From: Aureobasidium sp. EXF-3400
Lineage: Eukaryota > Ascomycota > Dothideomycetes > Dothideales > Saccotheciaceae
Reading direction: 5' to 3'
Assembly (NCBI GenBank): GCA_024195585.1
Contig: SWBL01000237.1
Coordinates: 1-64,000 of the forward strand
DNA length: 64,000 nucleotides
In this document: positions 43,947-54,958 of the stretch, one piece after another
Layout: each line of letters starts with the position of its first letter
How positions within the stretch are numbered: the stretch's first letter is position 1
Made by a program: the position numbers and the translations under genes
The notes under the pieces: generated by a model
The model's database searches: none
What the model saw: the letters and a program-made list of their open reading frames with translations, nothing else
What the model was told of the DNA's origin: nothing

Positions 43947-45620
43947 GAGGAACATCACAACAGGAAGCTTCAAATGAACTTTGTAAACTACAATCAAGTA
44001 CATTGAGGATGACGGAGGCCGCGGAAGCCTGTATTGCTCCACAAAGGCTACGAGCTCAGATACGACGGAGGCACTTGTTTCCAAGAGAGAGAAAGAAATT
44101 CATTGCTAAGCTACGAATTTCAGAAGCAATAATCATTAAAAAGCCAAGAAACCAACTTTTAGTCAGGTCCACTGTGCTTCTAAGATTATGTTACGCGTGA
44201 GTCAAGCAGTAGTCAATTAACAACACATTCGCCCTTGAAAGGACAGGGCCAAGAAGTGCAGTTGGCGGTGTGAAAGGTCTTGCATCCGGATCAGCGACAT
44301 CTGACAGCTCAATGCTGGGCCACGTGCCGAGTGCTAGAAGTCAAGAGGTTGTAGAAAACAGGTTCAGATGAAGAGAGGATTACGACTGCTCGTGGATATG
44401 CAATAAGCCGACAAGTCGCGTAGAAAGGGCGACGGCGAGACCGTTGCGCGATTTTCTCACTCTTTTATATACCACGTACACGTACACCAGCGATTATGGT
44501 ACCTCGCAGAGATTGCAGTAAAAGCTGCATATACGGGTCGGCAGACTGCAGGGCAGCGGTGCCACTTAGCGCATCAGGCGAATGGTGAAGTGGGCAAAAG
44601 GAGTGTTACATTCTCGGGGGATGAGCAGGCAAGCAATTAGCGAGAGGCTTGACGCGACAGCGTTTTGACTCCAACTTGGCTGTCGCTTTTGATGGATGCA
44701 GTTATTTCCGAGGAGAGTTTCAATGCAATCCTGCAACACAAGCTCCATGATATATGTATCATGGAGCACTCGGAAAGCAGCGGTAACCAGTAGATGAAGA
44801 CGGTGCTGCCGCATCGAAGCTGAGTTTATTGACTTCCATGTCTTGCTCTGGTCTCAGCGGCAGATGATGGATCCTCAATGACGCAGCAGCAGTTTTTGAT
44901 CATTCAAACCCGCTTTCTGCTGAAATGTGGAGAGCATGAGGTACCCACGTATGCAAGCCATGTGTATCAGCTTCAATCTCTTTGGCCGAGGTTCAGGCTG
45001 AGGCATGCGCCGGAAAATGAGATGAGTGAAGGAGCCAAAGACATTTAATGCTCGAGGCCAAAGATGGTTAGCGATGGCGGTCAGCGGTTGGACGTCGTAA
45101 ACCCCTCGTACGGGAAGGTGTAATGTAGACAATTGCTTGGCAAAAGAAGCATGATGAGCGGTTTTCGGTCCACGATGCACCTCCGTAAAGTGGGAAAGCG
45201 CGATCGCATTTTCTGCAGTTTGAGCACCCCCATTGCCGGCTGACTTACCGCTTGGCTTGCTACATCTTCCCTCTCTGGTTCTCTCTTCTACCCAGAACGG
45301 TGCCTTTGGTTATCTCCTCATCCCTGCACACGTTTGTTGGCCTTGGGGCTTGTCTCTGGCTCGGTCAGTTGGCTGTGTCCCGGTTCTCGTCGCATCCGAA
45401 AGTTTGTCAGCAGTGAAAGCAGACGTCACAGCCACAATTCACTCAGTGTGGCCACACCCTTCAGCACTCTCCAGTAACACCAACACATCTGAGATCATAC
45501 ACTGCGGCCGTCTGACACCTGGATCTGCTACTTGAACGCGAAAAAGATCGGCCTCCGCGGCCTCGTGCCTCATCTCTTAAACCAAACCACGGCTTGACGT
45601 CGTCTCTATATCCTTACACC
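43947..45620. other. 1.67-kb region between HAT1 and the kinase gene
   Basis: Includes a minus-strand open frame broken by stops (44570-45250, listed as a possible pseudogene) and the long C/T-rich promoter and leader of the kinase gene. A TATA-like CTTTTATATACC lies at about 44462-44474. Confidence 0.45.
44566..45250 (-). pseudogene. Possible decayed coding sequence, family unknown
   Basis: One minus-strand frame stays protein-like for about 225 codons except for two stops (after KLLLRH and shortly after). Readable parts are SFAKQLSTLHLPVRGVYD, ALNVFGSFTHLIFRRMPQP and, after the stops, LLVTAAFRVLHDTYIMELVLQDC. The leucine-rich layout would fit an F-box/LRR-type fungal protein, but this is a guess. 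Chance open sequence is not excluded. Confidence 0.3.
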
Positions 45621-47203
45621 ATGGCGGTCGCTACTGAAGACTTGAAGTCTACATCACCTTCAGTCCTCCCTTCAAATGCTTCCTCGGTCAGCTCTCAGAC
45701 TTCCTTGCCCGCAGCAAGATCCCCTTCAAATGGCGACGCGCGCCCAGCCGGCCCGCCTAAAAAGCCTACCTTCACCTCACGATTAAGTCGCATGTTCTCA
45801 GCCAAAGACACCAACGACTCCTCGAGGGAACATTCGATTAGAGAGAAACTTAGCGACAAAGTTCCCGAGACTGCCGTGGAAGAACCCGAGCTTGAAACCA
45901 TCATGGCCCCCAAACCCATCAGACCGGCGAACCCTTCAAGGCAATCATCTCAGACTGACAAGGCTAGACTGGCTGGAACCGTTTCAAGAAGTGGTAGTGA
46001 TGCAAAGAAGGACAAGAAGGAAGCGGAAGGTGTTGTCCCTGCTCAGCATCGTCGCTTCTGGATTGATGAAGATGGTAACCATCATCACCAACTTAAAAGC
46101 GCCAGACGACAGGAAAAGCTCACGGACATGGTTCGCGACTTCCTCGGAGGCAAGAAGAAAGAACATCACGAGGAACAGCCTTTGTCTCTTATGGCCAGTT
46201 GGGTGGACCAGTTGAAAAATGAAAAGAATCGGGTTGCCTCGGATCAGAAGAATGGACCTGCCGGTACCGCGACGCTTGTCCAGAAGTACGGCAAGTGTCA
46301 GGAAATCGTGGGTCGTGGTGCTTTTGGTATTGTCAGGATAGCGCACAAGGTGGATCCGAATGACTCGAAACATGAGCAGCTATATGCTGTCAAGGAATTC
46401 CGCCGAAGACCGCAAGAAGACGCAAAGAAGTACAGCAAACGCCTTAACTCGGAGTTCTGCATCTCGTCTTCTCTGAGACATCCCAACGTTATCCACACCC
46501 TCGACTTGCTCACTGATGCCAAGGGCGATTATTGCGAAGTCATGGAATTCTGCGCTGGTGGAGACCTTTACTCGCTCGTACTCGCTGCGGGCAAGTTGGA
46601 AGTTGTTGAGGCGGATTGTTACTTCCTGCAGCTCATGCGTGGTGTCGAATATATCCACGAGATGGGAGTCGCACATCGTGATCTCAAACCAGAGAACCTC
46701 CTGCTCACGACACATGGCGCCCTTAAAATTACGGATTTCGGCAATGGCGAATGCTTCCGTATGGCCTGGGAGACAGAACCGCACATGACAGCAGGCCTTT
46801 GCGGCAGTGCACCTTACATCGCACCGGAAGAGTACACAGACAAGGAGTTCGATCCTCGCGCAGTAGACGTCTGGGCATGTGGTGTTATCTACATGGCCAT
46901 GAGAACTGGTAGACACTTGTGGCGTGTAGCCAACAAGGACGAAGATGAGTTCTACGAAAACTATGTGCAAGGTCGCAAGAGCGATGCTGGCTACGGACCA
47001 ATTGAGTCATTGCATAGAGTAAGTCAATTCCGATGATTGCAACCACGACAAACGCTAACCAAAGTTCTCAGGCGCGATGCAGAAATGTCATCTACTCGAT
47101 ATTGGATCCCAACGCAAGCAGACGTATCAGCGCACACCAAGTACTCAACTCGGAGTGGGGCAAGGGCATCAGAGTCTGCCAGGCCGGCGAGGAAGGGCTG
47201 TAA
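45621..47203 (+). CDS. Hal4/Hal5 (Sat4)-type Ser/Thr protein kinase
   Basis: Exons 45621-47018 and 47072-47203 give 509 residues. The N-terminal 220 residues are Ser/Pro/Lys-rich and disordered. The kinase domain (about 225-495) has the Gly-rich loop VGRGAFGIVRIA, VAIK-type lysine in YAVKEFRRRPQ, catalytic loop HRDLKPENLLL, metal-binding DFGNGECFR, and activation-segment end GSAPYIAPEEY. It continues with DVWACGVIYMAM. The 3' exon completes the domain (ARCRNVIYSILDPNASRRISAHQVLNSEWG). The DFG-NGE and APEEY forms point to the fungal NPR1/HAL5 subfamily, whose members stabilise nutrient and potassium transporters at the plasma membrane. The promoter and leader are unusually long and pyrimidine-rich. 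Substrate is unknown here. Confidence 0.9.
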
Positions 47204-47620
47204 CACTAGTTCCAGGGCAATTGGCCCTTTTGTATTTCCTTCTGATGACGGACGGACGGTTTCGGGTTATGGTTGCGACGGGGAGCTAGCTTATGGCTCT
47301 CTGTTTTGCGCGGCGTTGGGCGGTCTATTATCGATATGGCATGGAGAGGGACGCACGACTCTGGTACAATTGTCTAGGCTATCAGAGCCATTCTGTCGTT
47401 TCCTTAGAAGATTATCAAATTTACGAGCGATTCATGACTGAATTGAGGCTGTCAGCTGAGGTCAAGAGTTTGGATCGATCAAGTCGGTTTAGTCTTTGAT
47501 AGGCGCTTCCCCACATTCGCGACGGAAGTGACGATGCAGTGGCCGAAGGGGCCAGAAAGTCCAAGGAATTCCAAGTATTACAACGCATCCCGTTGACTTG
47601 CAGGAGGATGCGCCTAAGTA
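47204..47620. other. Intergenic region between kinase gene and SLP1
   Basis: 417 bp of kinase 3' flank and SLP1 promoter, same strand. Nothing else recognised. Confidence 0.5.
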
Positions 47621-50500
47621 ATGCAGCGAGCATTCAGAAACGGCAGAGCACTGGCGGCGCTGCTGTTTTCTCTCTGCTACCTGTGTCTTGTCGCCTCGGC
47701 ACAGTCTGAGACCAACGCCAACAAGACATCTGGCCCTGCTGTCAGCAGCAATACCAACGCCATCACCAGCGTCAGCTCTTCAGCACAAGATGCGCGCAAC
47801 AGCGATATACGCCAGACCACATGTCGTACTGGCACCATCAACTATATCACTCATTCATTGCCTCAGCAGTGCCTGAGCCGCTCCACGCCGACCTCGGACT
47901 CGACTAGCCTCACCTCTACCCTTACTCCTACCCCTTCCAACACGCATTCGACCAGTAGCGCCATTCAGGAAGAGCCTCACTCGACCTCATCCGAGACTCG
48001 AGCTTCTTCCGCGACTCAAGCTTCTTCCGCGACTCAAGCTTCTTCCGCGACTCAACCTGAAGCCGAGTTCGAGACAGACTCACCACTGGACAATGCCAAC
48101 TTCCTATCGTTCGAGGAATGGAAGAAACAGAACTTGGCCAAGGTTGGTCAGTCGCCTGATCATGTCGGTCAAAAGTCCAACTCAGGACAGGACAAGCCTC
48201 GCAATCCGCGCCCGATCGACCACGCCCTCGATATACTTGGTGAGGACTCGGAGATTGAGTTGGACTTTGGTGGCTTTGGGAGACCAGAAAGCCCTTCATC
48301 GTCAACTGCTAATTCTCAACCCACGGTGGCTTCCGAACCCACTCTCCGAAGCAAAGATGCTGGCAAGACTTGTAAAGAACGCTCCAATTACGCTTCATTC
48401 GATTGTGCTGCAACCGTGCTCAAATCTAACCCTGAATCCAAGTCCGCCCACGCTGTTTTGATCGAGAACAAGGATAGCTATATGCTCAATATCTGCTCGA
48501 GCTCGAACAAATTCTTGATCGTCGAACTGTGTAATGACATCCTCATCGATACTATCGTCTTGGCGAACTATGAATTCTTCTCTTCGATTTTCCGCAACTT
48601 CAGAGTCTCGGTATCCGATCGATACCCTGTGAAAGCAGATCGCTGGAGAGAGCTTGGTGTTTTTGAGGCTAGAAACACCCGTTCAGTTCAAGCCTTCTTG
48701 GTTGAGCAGCCCTTGATCTGGGCGAGATATCTTCGGATTGAATTTTTGACTCACTACGGAAACGAGTATTATTGTCCTGTCAGTCTGCTCAGAGTGCATG
48801 GTACCACAATGATGGAAGAGTTCCGCCACCAGGAGGAGCTTGCTCGTGGAGAAATTAGCGATGACCTAGAGGAGTCTGTCATGCCTGATGCATTGCCGCC
48901 TCCTCCCCAGGAACCTCCTCAGGAACCTCTCCAGTCTTCGAAGGAGGCCGACAAGTCTGTCACGATGGAGTCTGCCCGTCCCATCGAGACTTCGACCGAG
49001 GCCCCTGCTGTTCTGACCCCATCTGGCTCAAGTACGGAATCTGCAAATGCTTCAGCAGCATTCACGTCAACGCATCCTGAGGCACAGCCTTCTACCACGA
49101 ATAGCGATCACGTATCGACCAGTACTCATGTCCACACACCAAGTCATGCCAACACCACACTACCATACAACATCACGACAACAGAAACGAATAACACAAT
49201 GCAAACCACTGCAGATATCAACACACTGTTGAGCGCCAGAAACATGACATCTACGTCCCTTCGAGTTGCTTCAAATCCAACCAACAGCTCGACAGGAGTA
49301 ACGGAATCACCAGAGCCCATAGTTACATCTCAGCCACAGTCACCCAATGCAAGTGCAGTCACTACCCATACTTCCTCGCAGCATATATCCGTGGAGTCCA
49401 GCAACAAATCTGTTCCCGTCAACTCTAGTATCAATGCTTCTGCTGATTCCATCGCTCATACTAAGAGTACGAACTCGAGCAACAAGCAGTCGACCGCAGC
49501 CGCCGACAGTCAACAGAAGCCCAGTACATCGACTGTGTCTCCAGCTCATGCTAGTCCCACCACTCAGGAATCTTTCTTTAAGTCCATCCACAAACGTCTA
49601 CAGATGCTCGAGAGTAATGCTACGCTGTCCTTACAATATATTGAGGAACAGTCTCGCATTCTGCGTGATGCTTTCATCAAGGTCGAGAAGCGACAGATTA
49701 AGAAGACCGAAGCATTCCTCGAGAGTCTGAATTCAACCGTGTTTGCTGAGCTTCAGGACTTCAAACAACAGTACGACCAGTTGTGGCAGAGCACGGTAAT
49801 TGAGCTTGACAACCATCGTGACCAATACCAGAGGGAAATTCACGCCGTCAGTGTTCGCTTGAGCATTGTCGCCGATGAGCTATTATTCCAGAAGCGGATG
49901 GCTATAGCTCAGATGACTGTCTTGATGGTTTGTCTAGGACTTGTCTTGTTCGTACGCACAGGAGGTGGTGCGAGCCTGGACATGCCTATCATTCAGCAGA
50001 TGATCAACAAATCACACTTTGTCAGGGGCGCCTACGATTCTCCTCTAAATTCACCCTCGCCAGATCAGACCTCTCCGCCGTTTACTAATGGAGAAGTCAG
50101 ACGTAGACGAGGGTTCTGGAGACGCAGTTTCCACTCTCCGGCATCCCAGAGACCTATCTCTAGAGGTAACGGAAATGTTTCCGAAGCATCTATAGAGGAA
50201 CATTTTCAGAATGAGAATCCTGATCTGAGGTTCCAACCACCAACTCCGACCCTGGAAACTAACCATGGCACGGATGGCGAAGACGGTATTCTCGTATCGC
50301 CTTCGACGTCGTCTTTACGTGAAGAAGGGTCGTTCGTAGACGATGAACCAGAGAGTGAGGAGGAAGACCTAGAGCGTTCGTCAGCATCGCTACCGCAGGA
50401 GACACAGTCCTCCCCATCGACACCCAGTGGGTCGCGAGATCTCAAGCTGCAACCCTGGCCAGCTGGTGGAGATGGCAGTGGTGTTGCTAGTGATGACTGA
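47621..50500 (+). CDS. slp1: Slp1-type SUN-like domain protein of the ER
   Basis: A single-exon ORF of 959 residues. A signal peptide (about 1-27, ending ASA) precedes a Ser/Thr-rich luminal stretch with a short tandem repeat (ASSATQ x3, 18-bp units near 48000-48053). The SUN-like domain (about 250-400) has NYASFDCAATVLKSNPESK, MLNICSSSNKFLIVELCNDILIDTIVLANYEFFSS and YLRIEFLTHYGNEYYCPVSLLRVHG. A long Ser/Thr-rich spacer follows, then a coiled coil (about 645-760), a transmembrane segment (MTVLMVCLGLVLFVRT, about 767-783) and a cytosolic acidic tail. Yeast Slp1 pairs with Emp65 in the ER membrane to protect folding proteins. Topology here is type I, as in that family. Confidence 0.88.
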   Translation: MQRAFRNGRALAALLFSLCYLCLVASAQSETNANKTSGPAVSSNTNAITSVSSSAQDARNSDIRQTTCRTGTINYITHSLPQQCLSRSTPTSDSTSLTSTLTPTPSNTHSTSSAIQEEPHSTSSETRASSATQASSATQASSATQPEAEFETDSPLDNANFLSFEEWKKQNLAKVGQSPDHVGQKSNSGQDKPRNPRPIDHALDILGEDSEIELDFGGFGRPESPSSSTANSQPTVASEPTLRSKDAGKTCKERSNYASFDCAATVLKSNPESKSAHAVLIENKDSYMLNICSSSNKFLIVELCNDILIDTIVLANYEFFSSIFRNFRVSVSDRYPVKADRWRELGVFEARNTRSVQAFLVEQPLIWARYLRIEFLTHYGNEYYCPVSLLRVHGTTMMEEFRHQEELARGEISDDLEESVMPDALPPPPQEPPQEPLQSSKEADKSVTMESARPIETSTEAPAVLTPSGSSTESANASAAFTSTHPEAQPSTTNSDHVSTSTHVHTPSHANTTLPYNITTTETNNTMQTTADINTLLSARNMTSTSLRVASNPTNSSTGVTESPEPIVTSQPQSPNASAVTTHTSSQHISVESSNKSVPVNSSINASADSIAHTKSTNSSNKQSTAAADSQQKPSTSTVSPAHASPTTQESFFKSIHKRLQMLESNATLSLQYIEEQSRILRDAFIKVEKRQIKKTEAFLESLNSTVFAELQDFKQQYDQLWQSTVIELDNHRDQYQREIHAVSVRLSIVADELLFQKRMAIAQMTVLMVCLGLVLFVRTGGGASLDMPIIQQMINKSHFVRGAYDSPLNSPSPDQTSPPFTNGEVRRRRGFWRRSFHSPASQRPISRGNGNVSEASIEEHFQNENPDLRFQPPTPTLETNHGTDGEDGILVSPSTSSLREEGSFVDDEPESEEEDLERSSASLPQETQSSPSTPSGSRDLKLQPWPAGGDGSGVASDD
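48000..48053 (+). repeat. 18-bp tandem repeat inside SLP1
   Basis: Three identical units GCTTCTTCCGCGACTCAA, coding for ASSATQ. A likely site of length polymorphism. Confidence 0.85.
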
Positions 50501-51230
50501 AACCATGCCTGTATTATGACGAGTTATGTCCCTTTACTGTTGTACGACAAGGATTAGAAGTGATCAAGGATTGCCTTGATCTGATGACCTACAGTGAACT
50601 CAAGTTTTCCCTGTGTGAACGCAATCTCAGTCCACCTTCAAGAGAGCACACCACAAGTGCCCTGGTAGCTACAGTATGTTTCCTTGGATTTGATTGTGAG
50701 TGACGGATATGAGGCTTGCTTTGGGTGCAAAATAATGTTTGATGCAATTTCCAAATGTCCAGCAAGCAGCAAGATCAACCAAAATAGGCGAGCAACCAAA
50801 CAGGTTTCCTACATAGCACAGCCTACTGCGTGTGCGGTGGCTTGTACCAATGAAAGCAAGGTCTAGACTTTTGGTGGGTGGTTCGCACTTGAAACGTGAC
50901 GAAAGTGGGGAGCTTCGATTGGCAAGACCCTTGTTTCTGCTGATCAGCACCTTTTGTCGATCGACATGCACCAAAAATCCCACGCCGGTTGCCGTGTCCA
51001 CGTCCGCGAGCAGGATTCTGTTCAACCGCTGCACGGGAGGGGGTGCGAAAGTTGTGGGTTTCATGACGCAGCTTATGGTGTTGCAGCGATTAGGTGACTT
51101 GGACAGCTTCTTTCCAAAGCTGGATTTTTCTTGGTATATAAACAGTGTCTTTTGCTACCCTTGTGCTGTTTGGGTTCTTTTTATTAGTTTTTTGATTGAT
51201 TTGCAATACACAGAATACAATCATCCAACC
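50501..51230. promoter_or_regulatory. 730-bp region, promoter of the DDR48-like gene
   Basis: The SLP1 3' flank, then the promoter. A TATATAAA element at 51135-51142 lies about 90 bp before the ATG. A stress-response-element-like AGGGG core is in GGGAGGGGGTG at about 51036-51045. Both fit an inducible stress gene, but the match is short. Confidence 0.4.
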
Positions 51231-52805
51231 ATGTCTTACAACAACGATTACAGCGGCAACAATGATGAGTACAGCAGTACTGTATGTTCCTCCTCGCACA
51301 TCCTTATCTTTGTCCCAAGCTACCTTTGAGCTCCTCTGGACCTATCATTCTATTCCTATCAATACCCCTCTTTTTTTTTCATATGTGCTGAGCTGTGTAT
51401 CTAACCTTGGTATCTCGATCGGGTCGTCAAGGCGGTTTCAACGACAGCACCACTGGCTCAGGAGGCTACGGCGTAAGTTGATCTTCTGCTCTTGAATGTG
51501 ATGAGCTTTTGCTTATCGAAAACAACCACAGGACTCGAGCTATGGAAACGACAACTTGAGCAGCGGAGCAAACTCCGGCAGCGGTCTTGGCCGCGACCAG
51601 TTCAACGATTCCTCAAACAACAACCAGGGTGGTGCTTACCAAGGTGGTGCTCTCGGTAGCGACGACATCGCTTCTCGCGGTAACAGCTACTCGGGCGGCA
51701 ACTCTGGCTCTGGTATTGGAAGCGATGACTACTCCTCTTCTGGTCGCGATACCTATGGCTCAAACACCGGCAGAGACACCTTCTCCTCTGGAGACAACTA
51801 CAACTCCAGCAACACTGGCTATGGATCGAGCGGGAACGACAACTTTGGCACAAGCGGAATCCACCATCAGGCTTCTGCCAGCGGAAGTTTTGGCGAGGAT
51901 GACTTGGTAAGTATCTGGTTTTGGTATTTGATCGACACAACACTGATTGGTTGATCAGAAGCCTTCTCACGGTATCGAGAGAGATACACACCACACCACT
52001 GGTGGAAACTACCCTGTAAGTACTTGCCGGAGGGGTCCTTTGAGTTCTGCCTTATCTCTGCACATCTATCTTGCCCCCCCCCGAGCATGACTGTATCTTT
52101 GTTTTTCTGCTACCCTTACTGCTTTGACCCTACCTACACACCGAACACACATCAAGACAACCATGTTGGAGAAGCTCACAGTACGGGTTCTTTTGTTTAT
52201 GATCTGAAGAATATTGCAATCTCGAATTGTCCTGAAGCTAACCCATCTCCATAGTCACTCGATGACAACCTTGGCTCAGGTGCAACCAGCGGCGCGGGTT
52301 ATGGCAACAAGTCATCTTCTGACCGCGACACCTTTGACGACTCGAGCAACACTCGCTTCGGCTCTTCTGACGACACTGGTGCATATTCAGGAAGCACTGA
52401 CTACGGATCCGGAGTTACTGGAGGGGCAGGCTTCGGCAATAAGTCCAGCTCTGGTCGTGACGACTTTGGCGATTCTAGCGATACTCGTTTCGGATCCTCG
52501 GGTGATACTAGCGCATATTCGGGCTCCAACCAGTATGGTAGCGGTGCTACTGGTGGTGCAGGATATGGCAATAAATCATCCGACTACACCTCCAGTGATA
52601 ACCAGGACTCTGGCAAGCAAGGCGGTATGACAATGCTCTCTAGACCCTTCAAGATACCTTGAATGCTAATGTATGACTTTCAGATTCGACCGCTGGAAAA
52701 CTGATGAGCAAGCTCGGTGGTATGATGAACAACGAGAAGATGGTCGAGAAGGGTGAGGCCAAGCGTGAGGCAGCTGGTGCCTACAACGACCGCTCCGACT
52801 ACTAA
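51231..52805 (+). CDS. Gly/Ser/Asn-rich low-complexity protein (DDR48/dehydrin-like stress protein)
   Basis: Six exons: 51231-51276, 51432-51472, 51532-51906, 51959-52015, 52255-52624 and 52684-52805, giving 336 residues. Nearly all is hydrophilic Gly/Ser/Asn/Asp/Tyr repeat. Two longer units recur in exon 5 (GAGYGNKSSSDRDTFDDSSNTRFGSS and GAGFGNKSSSGRDDFGDSSDTRFGSS type). The final exon is different: AGKLMSKLGGMMNNEKMVEKGEAKREAAGAY, an amphipathic helix with a Gly-rich turn. The layout resembles fungal DDR48-type stress proteins. Each junction except the first is strong. Exon 1 must end at 51276 with the weak donor GTACTG to keep frame; the better GTATGT at 51282 would shift it. A disordered protective role is inferred from composition. 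Confidence 0.7.
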
Positions 52806-52982
52806 GTTGTGTTCCTTGTGTTGAGCACCTGGTTTGAGGAAGTAATAGCTCCGTTGCGGCCAGTATGATGAGCAACCAGAGTGTTAGTTTTTATGGCGTA
52901 ATGACCGAATACCAATCATGATGTTTTTATGTCTGAATCCTCTGTCCAGAATCGCTTGTGTGAGTGTTGGAATTGGGCTTCT

Positions 52983-53779
52983 TTAACGGACGTATTTGCT
53001 CATGAAACGTCTGTGAAAGTCCGATCTCAGCAAGTCGTTGACGAACTCCTTGCCCTTCTTGTCTTCTGTTCCTCTGGCCTGGTTCTTGAAGACAACATCG
53101 TCGTCCCATCTTCGCTTGACATCGTATGCTCCTGTAAAACGTTAGAACGGTCAAACAATACCAAGCTACACGTGGTTAGCTTACCTTTGTTGAGAAGTGG
53201 ATTGCCAGTAGCAATATCTCGCATCTGCTGTTCTTCCTCCTTTGCTGCTTGTTCTGCAGCTTCCCTTGCAGCAGCTTCTGCGCGCTCAGCCTTGATCTTT
53301 GCCAACTCGCGCATCAACTCAGCTTCGTCATCGTCATCGTCTTCATCGTCGGAAGAATCAGAGTCTTCTTCTGAGCCATCATCTGAATCGGCATCCACAT
53401 CACGCGTCTCTTCTAATACCCTCCTTCGTTTGGCTTCATAGTCTTCCTCATCTTGCTCTCCCTCTGGTCCATTCCCGTCTGCGCCATCCTCCAAATTGCG
53501 CTTTAAATTCTTTCCTTGCTCAATAGCCAGTTGTGGTGTTCTTTGATCTTCATCTTCGGGAGACAATTCGCGCCCTTCCTTTTTGGCAAAGTGGCGGCGT
53601 TCGGCGCGCAAGAGTTCGGCGCGTAGGTCGCGTGCTGAGTGCTCGTCGGTGGTTCCTTGGGTCGCTTGACGGAACTTGAGAGTCTTGTGGGCTGGGAGTA
53701 GACGTTGGTGGTATCCGGGACCGCGAAGGGCGTCTTTGCCGCGGGCGGGATCGAAGGTGGGACGATGGGCGGTAGTCAT
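52983..53779 (-). CDS. cwc15: Cwc15, spliceosome-associated protein
   Basis: Exons (minus) 53779-53185 and 53131-52983 give 247 residues. Cwc15 belongs to the Prp19-associated complex of active spliceosomes. The conserved N-terminus is [20 protein letters not shown], then [16 protein letters not shown] and [13 protein letters not shown]. The middle is a long acidic patch ([37 protein letters not shown]). The C-terminus restored by splicing is [60 protein letters not shown], an exact family hallmark, so the junction at G/AYDVK is secure. Head to head with RRP45. Confidence 0.95.
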
Positions 53780-54000
53780 GGTGAGTTGTTGTGAGTTGCG
53801 ACGAGAGAGGTTATGGCAGGTGGATACAAAAGATATGATGGTCGCAAAGTGATGGAAGGAGTTGTCGACCTCGAATGCGCGGCAGAAGCCGAGTCGGAGC
53901 TTGCAGCAGCGGGCGGCGGAGAGAGTCAATTGGGGAAATGTCCAAGAGACAAAATAAATCGCATATTCACGTCATACTTCTTGCCAGAACACACATCACA
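53780..54000. promoter_or_regulatory. Shared promoter of CWC15 and RRP45
   Basis: Only 221 bp separate the two start codons, so both RNA-processing genes must share upstream sequence. No motif recognised. Confidence 0.4.
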
Positions 54001-54958
54001 ATGCCGCGAGAGGTCGAACCCTCGCTCAACGAGCGCCAATTTATTCGCGATGCGCTGTTCGAAAGCATCCGTCTCGATGGCCGTCAACTCGACCAATACA
54101 GAAATCTAGAGCTCGAATTCGGCGACGACTATGGCGTTGCTGATGTCCGCTTGGGCAAGACGAGGTGTGCAACCACCAATATACCATACAGCAAACAAGA
54201 CAATTCACTGACTTCCGTCCAGAGTTGTTGTACGTGTCTCCGCAGAAGTAACAACACCTTTCCCTGATCGCAAGTTCGACGGCGTCTTCACCATCTCAAC
54301 CGAGCTCTCCCCCATGGCCTCTCCCGCCTTCGAAGTCGGCCGTCCCAACGATGCCGAAGTCGTGCTATCACGTCTACTGGAAAAATCAATTCGTCGCTCA
54401 GGAGCCTTGGACACTGAATCCCTCTGCATCATCGCCGGCGCAAAGTGCTTTGCAGTCCGCGCAGACATACACGTTCTAGACCACGATGGAGGTTTGATCG
54501 ATGCTTGCTGTATCGCCTTGGTCGCCGCTCTGCAACATTTCCGCCGCCCTGAGGTTGAGGTGCATGGAGAAGATGTCACAGTATTCGACATTAGTGAGCG
54601 CGAACCCGTCAAGCTGGCTATGCAACATCATCCCTTCTGTGTCTCTTTCTCCTTCTACCATGGTGGTGAGACGGTCCTGCTGGATGCAAATCTCGCAGAA
54701 GAAAGTGTTCGCGATGGCGAGATGATTGTTAGTATGAACCGCCACGGCGAGGTTTGCCAGATCGCAAAGTATGGAGGTGTGCCTGTGGACCCTCTGACTA
54801 CTTTGAACTGCTCGAATGTTGCGCTTGAGAAGGTCAAGGTTCTGCATCAGTTTGTTCAGTCGAAACTGGATCAGGACGAGAAGAAGAGGGATAAAGGGGG
54901 TCTTATGGCCGAGCTGAATGCTGCAAACTCGAGAGAGCTTGCAAATATCCCAGGTTGA
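54001..54958 (+). CDS. rrp45: Rrp45 (EXOSC9), RNA exosome ring subunit
   Basis: Exons 54001-54164 and 54223-54958 give 299 residues. It has the RNase PH fold of the exosome ring, which is catalytically inert and channels RNA to Rrp44/Rrp6 for 3'-5' processing and decay. Family signatures are PSLNERQFIRDALFESIRLDGRQLDQYR, GVADVRLGKTR/VVVRVSAEVTTPFPDRKFDG, SPMASPAFEVGRP, ALDTESLCIIAGAKCFAVRADIHVLDHDGG and ACCIALVAALQHFRRPE. The C-terminus is short (KKRDKGGLMAELNAANSRELANIPG). The intron junction (TR/VVV) is fixed by conservation. Confidence 0.93.

Noticed and set aside
44875..45180. 101-codon ORF as an intact small gene
   Set aside because: It is only the middle part of a longer frame broken by stops, and the start is GTG; better treated as a possible pseudogene.
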